Positions 36,793 through 45,232 of a DNA stretch of 64,000 nucleotides are shown here, one piece after another (the stretch's first letter is position 1; the number at the start of each line of letters is the position of its first letter). Position numbers and translations under genes: made by a program. Location of the stretch: the NCBI RefSeq assembly GCF_030719295.1, contig NZ_CP120998.1:1-64000 (forward strand), written 5' to 3'. This DNA is from Streptomyces sp. Mut1. GTDB lineage: Bacteria > Actinomycetota > Actinomycetes > Streptomycetales > Streptomycetaceae. The notes beneath the pieces are model-generated. The model had not been told where the DNA came from. It did not search any database and saw only the letters and a list, made by a program, of their open reading frames with translations.

Positions 36793-37548
36793 GTGGGGGT
36801 GACTTCTTCGAGCAGCCGGCCGTGTGTCCCGGCCATCAGTCTGTCCAAGGTGATTGAGCGCGCGCCCGATCTGGTGCCGCTGTACGAGGCGGCGGGCAGC
36901 AGTGTCCGCGCGCACGGGCTGGAGGGCATGCGGGCCGCGGTGTATCCGGTGCTGGACCGCTCGGGGTCGATGCGGCCCTACTACCGGGACGGGACCATGC
37001 AGCGTCTGGCCGAGCAGGTGTTGTCGCTGTCGGCGCATCTTGATGACGACGGCATAGTGCCGGTGGTGTTCTTCTCCACGGACGTCGACGGGTCGACGGA
37101 TCTGGTGCTGGGCCGGCATCGGGGGCTCGTCGACAAGTTGCACGAGAACCTCGGTCACATGGGCCGTACGAACTATCACTGGGCGATGGATGAGGTCATC
37201 GACCACTACCTGGCCTCCGGCAGCAGCGACCCCGCCCTGGTGATCTTTCAGACCGACGGCGGGCCGACCAGCAAGCTCGCTGCCGAGCGGTATCTCTGCA
37301 AGGCGGCTCGTCTTCCGTTGTTCTGGCAGTTCATCGGGTTCGGTGACCCCGATGCCAACGAGTTCGCGTTCCTGCGCAGGCTCGACACGCTCGCTGTTCC
37401 GGGCCGTCGCATAGTCGACAACGCCGGCTTCTTCCACGCCGGCCGTGACCCCGGGGCCGTCGAGGACCATCAGCTCTTCGACCAGTTGCTCCAGGAGTTC
37501 CCCCAGTGGGTGGCCGCCGCCCGCGCCGCGCGTGTCGTGGGGCCCTGA
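36793..37548 (+). CDS. VWA domain protein, TerF-like
   Basis: Product of about 250 aa; the start is the GTG at 36793 or 36799. The VWA fold is complete with its metal-ion-dependent adhesion site: YPVLDRSGSMRPYYRDG (DxSxS-like, with Gly), HMGRTNYHWAMDEVI (Thr) and ALVIFQTDGGPTSK (Asp). Length and sequence resemble the vWA protein associated with tellurium-resistance (ter) loci in Streptomyces. No TerD-type genes are nearby. Cytoplasmic, with no signal peptide. Confidence 0.85.
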   Translation: MGVTSSSSRPCVPAISLSKVIERAPDLVPLYEAAGSSVRAHGLEGMRAAVYPVLDRSGSMRPYYRDGTMQRLAEQVLSLSAHLDDDGIVPVVFFSTDVDGSTDLVLGRHRGLVDKLHENLGHMGRTNYHWAMDEVIDHYLASGSSDPALVIFQTDGGPTSKLAAERYLCKAARLPLFWQFIGFGDPDANEFAFLRRLDTLAVPGRRIVDNAGFFHAGRDPGAVEDHQLFDQLLQEFPQWVAAARAARVVGP

Positions 37549-37671
37549 GTCCTGCGGCGCGCCGTCTTTGCCGGGGGAACTGCGGGTGGTGTTTGTGGCA
37601 TCTCCTTCATGCAGTGGTGTTGTTCGGGCCGGCCGGGACGGCTCGGCGTGCGTTGCGGAGGGGTGGCCGGG

Positions 37672-38598
37672 GTGGACAGCGAGTCGGGGGCGCGGGCGGA
37701 CCGTCTGGATGGCGTCGGTGGCGCGGCGGAGTCCGGCGGCGGTGCGGCGTCGGTGTACGGGTATGCCGGCGGTGGCGACGACGAGCCGCAGGACGCGATA
37801 CCGGAGGGGTGGGCGGATCGGTCCGCGTCTTCGGGGCAGGGGGCCGAGCCGGGTCCCGAGGACGCCCCGCCGCGATCGGATCCGGACGAGAAGGACGAGG
37901 AGGAGGAGCGCCGGCCCGGCCGTCGGCGGGCGGTGCTCGTCGTGGTGGCCGTGGTCGCCGCTTCGGTGTGCTTGGCCACGTGGGCGCTGCTGCCCGGCGG
38001 GGCGGCCGAGGACCGGGCCGCCCCTTCGGGCGGGGGGTCGCCCTCCGCTTCCCCTTCGGTGTGGAAGATGCCTCGGCCGGACCTGACCACGCCCGACCGG
38101 GTGCGCGGGCTGATCGCGGACGTCAAGCGCCGGACCGGGAGCACGAAGGCCGTCTCGTTTTCCGCGTCGGACGGTTTCGCCTGGGTCACCGTCCCCGTCG
38201 CCGGTGATCCCGAGCACTTCGAGAATCTCACCTACCAGAGCGGACGGGGCTGGAGTTCCTTTGTGGGCTCCGGTGGCTCCGATGCGGCCGACAGCGTGCC
38301 GATGGACCTCGCGGGTGTCGACTGGGACATGCTCGGTGAGCTGTACCGGAAGGTGGATGGGCAGCTCCGGTTCCCTTCGACGAGTCCTCGGCGCGAGCTG
38401 CGGGTGAAGGCGGGGCTCGTGGGGTGGAGGGGGCATCCCGACACCCCGCCGCGGCTGTCCGTGGAGTTGGACGACCACACGCAGATCGGCTGGGTCGAGG
38501 CACGGATCGACGGCACCATCACGGAGGTGCACGAGCCGGTGCGTTACGCGTTCCCCACGGCTCCGGGTGCCGGGTCCACGGCGGGTGCCCGGGGCTGA
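37672..38598 (+). CDS. single-pass membrane protein (308 aa)
   Basis: I start at the GTG at 37672 (VDSESGARADRLDGVGG) because GGAGGGG lies 11 bases upstream. An acidic, disordered N-terminus (DPDEKDEEEERRPGRR) precedes one membrane helix (AVLVVVAVVAASVCLATWAL). An extracytoplasmic domain of about 180 residues follows (KAVSFSASDGFAWVTVPVAG, LSVELDDHTQIGWVEARIDG). It resembles many Streptomyces anchored lipid/protein-binding domains of unknown role. Followed by a terminator shared with the exporter gene. Confidence 0.65.
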   Translation: MDSESGARADRLDGVGGAAESGGGAASVYGYAGGGDDEPQDAIPEGWADRSASSGQGAEPGPEDAPPRSDPDEKDEEEERRPGRRRAVLVVVAVVAASVCLATWALLPGGAAEDRAAPSGGGSPSASPSVWKMPRPDLTTPDRVRGLIADVKRRTGSTKAVSFSASDGFAWVTVPVAGDPEHFENLTYQSGRGWSSFVGSGGSDAADSVPMDLAGVDWDMLGELYRKVDGQLRFPSTSPRRELRVKAGLVGWRGHPDTPPRLSVELDDHTQIGWVEARIDGTITEVHEPVRYAFPTAPGAGSTAGARG

Positions 38599-38616
38599 AC
38601 CGCCCGTACTCCCGCC

Positions 38617-38648
38617 GCTCGCGCCCCCAGCCGGGTGGGGGCGCGAGC
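38617..38648. terminator. bidirectional terminator
   Basis: GCTCGCGCCCCCA pairs with TGGGGGCGCGAGC around a short CCGG-containing loop, between the convergent membrane protein gene and exporter gene. Confidence 0.75.
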
Positions 38649-38661
38649 GCGGCCACGGGTT

Positions 38662-40131
38662 TCAGGCCGTGTTCGAGGCGGTGTCGGCGACCTCCGGTGT
38701 CACCGGTTCGGGGGTGGCCGGTGCGGGGGCGGGGCGGGGCTGCTTCTTGAGGGCGAGGCCGATGAAGGCGCCGGCGAGGGTCCCCGCGGCGGCGACCCAG
38801 CCTGCCGTGCGGAGTCCGCCGACCAGTCCGTGGGGGGTGGGGTTGTGGCCGGCGTGGGCGTTCGCCACCGCGACCAGGGCGGCCAGGCCGATGGCGCCGC
38901 CGATCTGGCGGCAGGTGGAGGCGAGTGCGGCGGCGACGCCCTGCTGGGCCGGTTCGGCTCCCGAGGACGCCACCGCGACGAAGAGCGAGGGGAAGGCGAA
39001 GCCGCCGCCCGCGCCCCAGATCGCGATGCCCGGCAGCAGTGCCCAGTAGGAGCCGTGTGTGGTCATGCCGGCGATGATCGCGGCCAGTCCGACGGCGGTG
39101 CCGACGGTGCCGAGGAAGAGTGTCGTGCGGACGCCGAGCCGTCCCAGTACCTTGGCGTTGAGCTTCATCGACACCGCCATGCAGATCACCGTCGGCGGGA
39201 GGAACGCGATGCCGGCGGCGAGGGCGCTGTAGTCGAGCGCCGTTTGCAGGTAGGTGGTGAGCAGGTAGTACGTGCCGCCCAGTGAGGCCTGGAAGATGAT
39301 CATCGCGAGCATGGGGATGGTCAGGCCCCGGAGGCGGAACAGCTTCAGCGGTACCAGGGGGTCGGTGGAGCGCTTCTCGATGAGTACGAAGGCTGCCAGC
39401 AGCAGGGCGCCGAGTGCCAGGGCGCCGGCGCCCTCGGTGGAGCCCCAGCCCTTGGCGGGGCCGCTGACGAGGCCGAACACCAGCAGGGTCGAGCCGATGG
39501 TGGCGACTACGGCGCCGAAGGCGTCGAAGCTGCGGCCGGTGCCGAGCGGGCGGTCGGGCGGGAGGATCCGCGTGGCGGCGAACGCGGCGATCAGGGCGAG
39601 CGGGACGTTGACGAAGAAGACCCAGCTCCAGCCGAGGGCGCTGGTGAGGACGCCGCCGAGCAGCGAACCCGCGGCCAGTCCCGCGCTGCCCATGGCGCCC
39701 CAGATGGAGGTGGCCCGGTTGCGTTCGGGGCCCGGGGCGAACGTCGTGAAGACGAGCATCAGCGTGGCCGGTGTCAGCAGCGCGCCGCCTACGCCCTGGA
39801 GCGCGCGGGCGGCCACCAGGAGCCCGGCGTTCGTGGCGAGTCCGCCGGTGAGGGAGGAGAACGCGTAGATGGTCAGGCCGGTGACGAGCATGCGGCGCGG
39901 GCCGATGCGGTCGGCCGCCCGGCCTCCGAACAGGAGCAGTCCGCCGAGTGCGACCGCGTAGGCGCTGACGACCCATTGCAGTGACTGTTCGGAGAAGCCG
40001 AGTTGGCTGCCGATGTCCGGGAGCGCCACGTAGACGATGTTGTAGTCGATGGTGACGATGAACTGGGTGAACGCCAGCAGGGCGAGTGTGTACCCGGCCC
40101 ACCGTGGCGATCGGGAGTCTGAGGTGGCCAT
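38662..40131 (-). CDS. MFS drug exporter, DHA2 (EmrB/QacA) type
   Basis: Product of 489 aa with about 14 membrane helices. Family motifs are visible: IDYNIVYVALPDIG (motif D1), GGRAADRIGPRRMLVTGLTI (motif A), LVAARALQGVGGALLTPATL (motif B) and GSAGLAAGSLLGGVLTSALG (motif C, antiporter signature). Such exporters in gene clusters usually pump out the product and confer self-resistance. It is read divergently from the biosynthetic operon, and an operator-like palindrome lies 79-98 bp upstream. Probably the cluster's exporter (inference). Confidence 0.9.
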   Translation of the reverse strand: MATSDSRSPRWAGYTLALLAFTQFIVTIDYNIVYVALPDIGSQLGFSEQSLQWVVSAYAVALGGLLLFGGRAADRIGPRRMLVTGLTIYAFSSLTGGLATNAGLLVAARALQGVGGALLTPATLMLVFTTFAPGPERNRATSIWGAMGSAGLAAGSLLGGVLTSALGWSWVFFVNVPLALIAAFAATRILPPDRPLGTGRSFDAFGAVVATIGSTLLVFGLVSGPAKGWGSTEGAGALALGALLLAAFVLIEKRSTDPLVPLKLFRLRGLTIPMLAMIIFQASLGGTYYLLTTYLQTALDYSALAAGIAFLPPTVICMAVSMKLNAKVLGRLGVRTTLFLGTVGTAVGLAAIIAGMTTHGSYWALLPGIAIWGAGGGFAFPSLFVAVASSGAEPAQQGVAAALASTCRQIGGAIGLAALVAVANAHAGHNPTPHGLVGGLRTAGWVAAAGTLAGAFIGLALKKQPRPAPAPATPEPVTPEVADTASNTA

Positions 40132-40209
40132 GGTGCGGCTTCTTCCTTCTGGGTGAGCGGGGCGATGGGCCCTGGGTGTCTTCCGCGCGGTGTTTCCTCG
40201 CCGCAGAAT

Positions 40210-40229
40210 AATCCCTTCGCAAAGGTATG
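40210..40229. promoter_or_regulatory. ARE-like operator upstream of the exporter gene
   Basis: AATCCCT-TCGCAA-AGGTATG is an imperfect 7-6-7 palindrome. Its right half (AGGTATGTAA) is the complement of the left half of the 40452-40471 site (TTACATACCT). The form matches autoregulatory elements bound by gamma-butyrolactone-receptor-type repressors. It lies 79-98 bp from the exporter start. Confidence 0.55.
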
Positions 40230-40451
40230 TAAATCTGGAATCGGCACGCCCGGGCCCTCAACTTCGCCGCGCTCCGGTGCAGTTGAGGGGGCGTCGGCTG
40301 TCCCGTCCGGCGGGTGCGCGCCGGTGTTCTTGTGCAAGTGCGGACCGTCCTCACTTGCACAGCGGGCGTCACCTCGCGCGGTGGCCGCGCCGCGGGTGCG
40401 ACCTGCGCCGCCTTGCGGCTCGCGGGCCGGCGCCGCAGCCTCTCGCAGTTA

Positions 40452-40471
40452 CATACCTCTTCGAAGGTATG
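40452..40471. promoter_or_regulatory. ARE-like operator in the divergent intergenic region
   Basis: CATACCT-CTTCGA-AGGTATG is a perfect 7-bp inverted repeat with a 6-bp centre, flanked by TTA on the left. It lies 210 bp upstream of the first biosynthetic gene. A related site with the same geometry occurs at 63121-63140. Confidence 0.6.
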
Positions 40472-40680
40472 CGATTGTGAGCGGCAAGCCACGGGTGGCC
40501 CCGTGCGTCAGTGTCCGCTCCCGGTGGTGGACGACCCGCGTGCCGCACCGCGCCCGGTACGGCTGCCCCTCCCTTCCCCTCCTCCCCCGGCCTGACGAAC
40601 CGCCGAGCACGCACCCGGCCCCCACTCGTCGGCCGGTGAACCGCGCTCCACGCGGATCCCGAGCTTTCGAAGGAGCCTGA

Positions 40681-41742
40681 ATGAAATTCGGAAACGATGT
40701 GCGGATCAAGACCGTGACCTCGTGGTTTCCACCGGACCGCGAGAACGTCGAGGACGCCGTGGCGGCGGGGAAGCTGACCGAATCCGATGCCGAACGGCTC
40801 GGCGTGAGCCACCTGCCGGTCTCGGTCACCCTGTCCGCGCCCGAGCTGGCGGCGGAGGCCGGCCGCGCCGCGATAGGCCGGGCGGGCTGGAGTCCGTCCG
40901 ATGTGGGCCTGGTCCTGCACACCTGGATCTACCACCAGGGCCATGACATGTGGTCGCCGCCGCACTACGTCGCGAACGCGGTGGGCGCCGGGCACGCCAC
41001 GCCGTACGGCGTCCAACAGGGCTGCAACGCGGGCGCGCTGGCCCTTCAGCTGGCCGCGATGCACCTGGACACCGATGCCGGGCTCGGTGGCGTGCTCGTC
41101 ACGACGGGCGACCGGTTCTGTCCTCCCGGTATGGACCGCTGGACCTCCGACTACGGCCTCGGCTTCGGTGACGCGGGGACCGCGGCGCTGGTGCACCGGG
41201 GCGGCGGTGAAGGCGCCGACGACTACGCCCTGTTGTCCCTGGCCACCGCGACCGACGCCCAGTTCGAGCTGATGATGCGGCACGGCAACGATTTCAGCCC
41301 GGCGCCCATGTGGCACGACGGCTTCATCGACCTGCGCACCCCCAAGAAGTCGTATCTGGCGGCGCACGGCAAGAAGAAGTTCGAGACCGTCGCCGGGCAG
41401 AACATCCGCAAGGTGATCGCGGACAGCCTCGACGACGCGGGGCTGCGGCCCGACGACCCGCGGATCAAGTACATCGCGCTGCCCCGGCTCGGGGCGAGCC
41501 TGCTGGACTCCATCTACGGCCCGGTGCTGAACGAGCTGCTCAAGGCCGAGGCCTTGCGCTTCGGTTCCGCCACCGGGCACCTGGGGTGCGGGGACTTCCT
41601 CGCGAACCTCGCCGACATGCGGGACCGGGTGCCGCTCCAGCCGGGCGATGTCGCGCTGGTGATCAGCGGCGGGGCCGCGTGGACGTGGGCCTGCGCCGTC
41701 GTGCAGGTGCCGGACGACCACGCCGCGGCCGGGGACGTCTGA
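40681..41742 (+). CDS. KAS III-like protein with non-canonical active site
   Basis: Product of 353 aa, the first gene of the coupled operon. The thiolase-fold nucleophile Cys is present (GVQQGCNAGALALQLA) and the N-terminal half reads like a KAS III. The usual HQAN and GNT segments of FabH are replaced by YIALPRLGASLLDS and GSATGHLGCGDFLANL. The Gly-His...Asp arrangement recalls KAS III relatives that act as O/N-acyltransferases (CerJ-type) rather than decarboxylative condensing enzymes. Its stop overlaps the second KAS III start (TGATG). Likely an acyl-transfer or atypical condensation step. Confidence 0.8.
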   Translation: MKFGNDVRIKTVTSWFPPDRENVEDAVAAGKLTESDAERLGVSHLPVSVTLSAPELAAEAGRAAIGRAGWSPSDVGLVLHTWIYHQGHDMWSPPHYVANAVGAGHATPYGVQQGCNAGALALQLAAMHLDTDAGLGGVLVTTGDRFCPPGMDRWTSDYGLGFGDAGTAALVHRGGGEGADDYALLSLATATDAQFELMMRHGNDFSPAPMWHDGFIDLRTPKKSYLAAHGKKKFETVAGQNIRKVIADSLDDAGLRPDDPRIKYIALPRLGASLLDSIYGPVLNELLKAEALRFGSATGHLGCGDFLANLADMRDRVPLQPGDVALVISGGAAWTWACAVVQVPDDHAAAGDV

Positions 41743-42734
41743 TGGGGTTCGGGTTCCTCGGCCTCGGCGGCCACGTACCGCCGCTGGTCGTGGACAACGC
41801 GAAGGTCGCCGAGTGGACGGGCGCGGAGGAGAGCTGGATCGTCGAGCGGACCGGGGTCCTGGAGCGCAGGTACCGGGAGCCCGGCACGGTCACCTCCGAT
41901 CTGGCGCTGCACGCCGCGCGCGAGGCGCTGGGCGCGCTGCCGGAGGCGGCGGCCCGGCTCGGGGTGATGATCGTGGCCACGTCGACGCCGGACCAGCCCC
42001 AGCCCTCGACCGGGGCGATCCTGCAGGACAAGCTCGGCCTGTCCGACATCCCGGCGTTCGACGTCAACGCGGTGTGCTCGGGCTTCCTGTACGCGCTGGC
42101 GGTCGCCGACTCGATGCTGTCGGCGCGGCTGGCGGGAGAGGGCGGTGACCATGCCCTGGTGGTCGGCGCCGACATCTACTCCTCGCTGATGAACCGCTCC
42201 GACCGGCGCACCGTCAGTCTCTTCGGCGACGGGGCGGGTGCGGTGCTGCTCGGTCCGGTGCCCGAGGGGTACGGCGTGCTGGGGTGGCGGCTGGTCACCC
42301 ATGGCCGGCACCGCGAGCTGGTCGAGGTGCCGGCCGGTGGCACCCGTACTCCGCTGGACGCGCGCAGCCGGGAGGCCGGTGAGCACCTGTTCCACATGCG
42401 GGGACGCGAGGTGCGTGATTACGCGCTCGGGGTGCTGCCCGAGGTGGTCGGTGAGGCGCTCGGCTCGGCCGGGGTCCGGCTGGAGGACGTGGACCGCTTC
42501 ATCCTTCACCAGGCCAACACCCGTCTGGTGGAGGCGTGTACGCGTGAGCTCGGCGTCGATCCCGGGCGGGTGCCGCTGACCGCGCCGCGTTTCGGCAACA
42601 CCGCCACGGCCTCCATCCCGCTCACGCTGCGCGCGGAGAACGAGCGCAGGCCGTTCCGGCGGGGCGAGCGTCTGGTGCTGGCCGGGGTGGGCGGCGGCAT
42701 GACGGCGGGGGCCGTGGTCGTCCGCTGGTACTGA
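41742..42734 (+). CDS. KAS III (FabH-like) ketoacyl synthase
   Basis: Product of 330 aa with a complete FabH triad: Cys in DVNAVCSGFLYALAVAD, His in DRFILHQANTRLVEAC and Asn in APRFGNTATASIPLTL. It condenses an acyl-CoA starter with malonyl-ACP. The KAS III partner immediately upstream overlaps it by one base, so the two are translationally coupled and may cooperate on one acyl chain. The window shows no acyl carrier protein or elongating KAS I/II nearby. Confidence 0.9.
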   Translation: MGFGFLGLGGHVPPLVVDNAKVAEWTGAEESWIVERTGVLERRYREPGTVTSDLALHAAREALGALPEAAARLGVMIVATSTPDQPQPSTGAILQDKLGLSDIPAFDVNAVCSGFLYALAVADSMLSARLAGEGGDHALVVGADIYSSLMNRSDRRTVSLFGDGAGAVLLGPVPEGYGVLGWRLVTHGRHRELVEVPAGGTRTPLDARSREAGEHLFHMRGREVRDYALGVLPEVVGEALGSAGVRLEDVDRFILHQANTRLVEACTRELGVDPGRVPLTAPRFGNTATASIPLTLRAENERRPFRRGERLVLAGVGGGMTAGAVVVRWY

Positions 42735-42786
42735 GTCCCCCGCGACACCGCTGCAATCCATGGATGCGCCGAGAGAGGAGCGAGAC

Positions 42787-43674
42787 ATGCCGACAGCGAC
42801 TGCGGCGGGACTCCGCTGTTACGAACTGTGGGACCCGATGCCGGACGAGGTACGGGAGGGCGCCAGGAGGTTCGCCACCGTACAGGCGCTGAACGAGCTG
42901 GTGGGTGTGCTGCCGTTCGCGGAGTGGCTGGACCGTGCGCCCAGCTGTACCAGGAGGCAGATGCTGATGGCGAAGGTCCAGGACGAGGTGGGTCACGGGC
43001 ATGTGGCCGCGCGGGTCGCGGAGGATCTGGGCATGCCGCGCGAGCGGATCCTTCTGGACTATCTGGAGGGCCGCTCGAAGGTGCACAACATCTTCCACTA
43101 CTCCTTCGGGTCCTGGGAGGAGTTCGGCCCGGGGCTGCTCCTGATGAACTCGGCGGCGATCCTTCAGTTCCGGTCGCTGATGAAGGGCGTGTACCTGCCG
43201 TACGCGCGGGCGCTGCGCAAGATCGAGCGTGAGGAGTCCTTCCACTACCAGCACGCCCTGGACATGACGCACGAGGTGCTGACGCACGGTGACGCGGAGC
43301 AGCGCCGCCGGGTGCAGGACGGGTTCGAGATGTGGCTGCCGCGGGTGCTCGCGTACCTCGGTCCGTCCGATACGGAGACCTTGCACGCCAACCGTATGCA
43401 TCAGATCGGTCTGAAGCCGGACGGCAACGACGAGTTGCGCCAGGCATGGCTGAGCAAGATCATTCCGGTTTTCCGGAAGCTGGGTGTTCGGGTGGATCCC
43501 GCGCTGGCCCGTCAGACGGATTCGGGTGAGTGGGAGTTCGCGATGCCGGACTGGGCCGAGGTGAAGAAGGTCATCGCGGGTGGCGGCCCGGCGTCGCAGC
43601 GCCGGCTGGAATGGGTGCGCGGCGCCCTGGACCGGAACGCGCGCTACGGGCGCGCGCTGCGGGGGGTGGCGTGA
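42787..43674 (+). CDS. paaA: phenylacetyl-CoA epoxidase catalytic subunit-like (PaaA)
   Basis: Product of 295 aa; the ATG at 42787 has GGAG upstream. It is the ferritin-like diiron subunit: QMLMAKVQDEVGHGHVAARV supplies E and ExxH, and RKIEREESFHYQHALDMTHE a second ExxH set. The family opens CoA-bound aromatic rings by epoxidation with O2, using electrons from PaaE. The gene overlaps the next (TGATG), which encodes PaaB and PaaC in one chain. In this setting it probably oxidises a CoA-linked aromatic or unsaturated intermediate. Whether it uses phenylacetyl-CoA itself is open. Confidence 0.9.
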   Translation: MPTATAAGLRCYELWDPMPDEVREGARRFATVQALNELVGVLPFAEWLDRAPSCTRRQMLMAKVQDEVGHGHVAARVAEDLGMPRERILLDYLEGRSKVHNIFHYSFGSWEEFGPGLLLMNSAAILQFRSLMKGVYLPYARALRKIEREESFHYQHALDMTHEVLTHGDAEQRRRVQDGFEMWLPRVLAYLGPSDTETLHANRMHQIGLKPDGNDELRQAWLSKIIPVFRKLGVRVDPALARQTDSGEWEFAMPDWAEVKKVIAGGGPASQRRLEWVRGALDRNARYGRALRGVA

Positions 43675-44747
43675 TGCCGCACGTTCCCACCGAGGTCGAT
43701 GTGTACGAGGTGTTCGCGCAGACCGGCGCCGGCTCTCCGCTCAACCACGTCGGCTCGATCGTCGCGCCGCGCCGGGAGGCCGCCTGGCATCTGGCGAAGG
43801 AGACCTACGGCCGCCGGGACAATCTCTCCCGGCTCTGGGTGGTCCGGCGCACCGACATGATCGTTTCGAGTGCCGGTGACCGTGAGCTGCTCGCGGCGAA
43901 GACCAGGATGCCGCACCGTCAGCCCGGCTTCCCGACCGCACGCCGCCGGGACCGCCACGCCGCCGATGAGCGGGAGGCCGCTGGTGAGCGGGAGGCCGCT
44001 GGTGAGCGGGGTGCTGCTGGTGAGCGGGGTGCCGATGGCCTGGGTGCCGGCGGTGCGCTGAGCGGGTTGTGGATGGCGCTGGCCGACGACTTGTTCGTGC
44101 TGGGCAACCGGCTGGGCGGGCGCATCGTCGACTACATCGATCTGGAGGAGTCGCTGGCGGTCGGCTCGATCGGGCAGGAGGCGCTGGCGCACGCCGAGAC
44201 GGTCCTGGCGCTGCACGGCTTCGACGAGGCCGCGGTCGACGCCCACTTCTTCGAGCGGCCGCGGGAGCGGTGGCGGGTGTCACGGGCCGTCGGTCTGCTC
44301 GGTGACTGGCCGTCCACCGTGGCGTGCGGTCTGGTGATCGCCGCTGCCGTGACGGTGCTCGCCGGGGAGCAGGCGGCTGACGAGCCGGCGATCGCCGCCA
44401 TCCGCGACGAGCAGCGGGTCCATCTGGACCACTGGCGGCGGTGGGCGCGGGCGCTGGCCGCCTGGCCGGAGACGCGCGAGGAGTTCGGGCGGGCGTACGC
44501 CGAGGTGACGCGGGGTGCGGGTGACTTGTTCGGGGCCGGCCCGCAGGGCGTCGAGGCGGGTGCGGGCCGGGCCGTGGAGTTGCACGGGCGGCTGGCCGCG
44601 CTGGTCAGTGACCGGGGCGGTCCGGGTTCGTGTCTGCCGCCCCTGCCGGTTCCGCGGGCCGCGGGGATGGGCGGGAGTGTCCTGGCCGACTGCCTGGCTC
44701 GCGGGCGCCTGGTCCGTGAGCACTACGCCCCGGAGGTGTTTCTGTGA
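43674..44747 (+). CDS. PaaB-PaaC fusion protein
   Basis: Product of 357 aa starting at the ATG at 43674. Residues 1-85 match PaaB (DVYEVFAQTGAGSPLNHVGS, HLAKETYGRRDNLSRLWVVR). Residues 125 to the end match PaaC, the structural partner of PaaA (LADDLFVLGNRLGGRIVDYI, DLEESLAVGSIGQEALAHAE). The two are joined by a Glu/Ala/Gly linker made of near-perfect 18-bp DNA repeats (GAGCGGGAGGCCGCTGGT at 43969-44034). PaaB and PaaC are normally separate proteins, so this is an unusual fused subunit. Coupled to PaaA upstream and to PaaD downstream (GTGA). Confidence 0.8.
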   Translation: MPHVPTEVDVYEVFAQTGAGSPLNHVGSIVAPRREAAWHLAKETYGRRDNLSRLWVVRRTDMIVSSAGDRELLAAKTRMPHRQPGFPTARRRDRHAADEREAAGEREAAGERGAAGERGADGLGAGGALSGLWMALADDLFVLGNRLGGRIVDYIDLEESLAVGSIGQEALAHAETVLALHGFDEAAVDAHFFERPRERWRVSRAVGLLGDWPSTVACGLVIAAAVTVLAGEQAADEPAIAAIRDEQRVHLDHWRRWARALAAWPETREEFGRAYAEVTRGAGDLFGAGPQGVEAGAGRAVELHGRLAALVSDRGGPGSCLPPLPVPRAAGMGGSVLADCLARGRLVREHYAPEVFL

Positions 44748-45232
44748 GCCCTGATCCGCTGACCGGTGTGGTCGCCGAGGTGCGTGATCCGGAGATCGAT
44801 GTGGGCCTGGGCGATCTGGGGGTGGTGCGCTCGGTGTCGAGGGCCGGCGGCCGGATCGTGGTCCGTCTCGCCCCCACCCGGCTCAGTTGCCCCGCTCGTG
44901 GCGAGATCGCCCGGCGGGTGCGGTCGGCGCTCGCGGGTGCGGCGCCGGGGCAGGGGGTCGAGATCGTGTGGGAGCGCGGGGCGTGGGAGCCCTCGTCGGT
45001 GACGGCCGCGGGCCGTGACGCGCTGCGGACCGCCGGGTACCGCGTGGCGGGCGCCGCTCCCCGCTGTCCTTACTGCGGGAGTGACGACGTGGTGGGGGCC
45101 GGCCGTTTCGGCGGTGCGGTGTGCAAGGTGCCCTTCGACTGCCGCGGCTGCGGTTCGCCCTTCGATGTGATCGGTACGGCCGGCTGTTCCGCCGTGCTTT
45201 CGGTGCCCGATGTCGCACAAGGAGGATCATGA
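44744..45232 (+). CDS. paaD: PaaD-like Fe-S/diiron assembly protein
   Basis: Product of 162 aa with a GTG start overlapping the previous stop. The N-terminal MIP18/DUF59 domain (VRDPEIDVGLGDLGVVRSVS, TRLSCPARGEI) is followed by a zinc ribbon (RCPYCGSDDVVG, CKVPFDCRGCGSPFDVI). PaaD-type proteins help assemble the metal centres of the epoxidase complex. In typical paa operons paaE (the reductase) follows; here an SDR follows instead, so the reductase must come from elsewhere. Confidence 0.85.
   Translation: MSPDPLTGVVAEVRDPEIDVGLGDLGVVRSVSRAGGRIVVRLAPTRLSCPARGEIARRVRSALAGAAPGQGVEIVWERGAWEPSSVTAAGRDALRTAGYRVAGAAPRCPYCGSDDVVGAGRFGGAVCKVPFDCRGCGSPFDVIGTAGCSAVLSVPDVAQGGS

Noticed and set aside
36595..38532. 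A 645-codon open frame on the minus strand
   Set aside because: It is antisense to the VWA and membrane protein genes and translates to Arg/His/Pro-rich sequence; a GC-rich shadow frame.
43969..44034. 18-bp repeats as a CRISPR-like or mobile repeat
   Set aside because: They are contiguous, in frame and encode the PaaB-PaaC linker; explained as a coding minisatellite.
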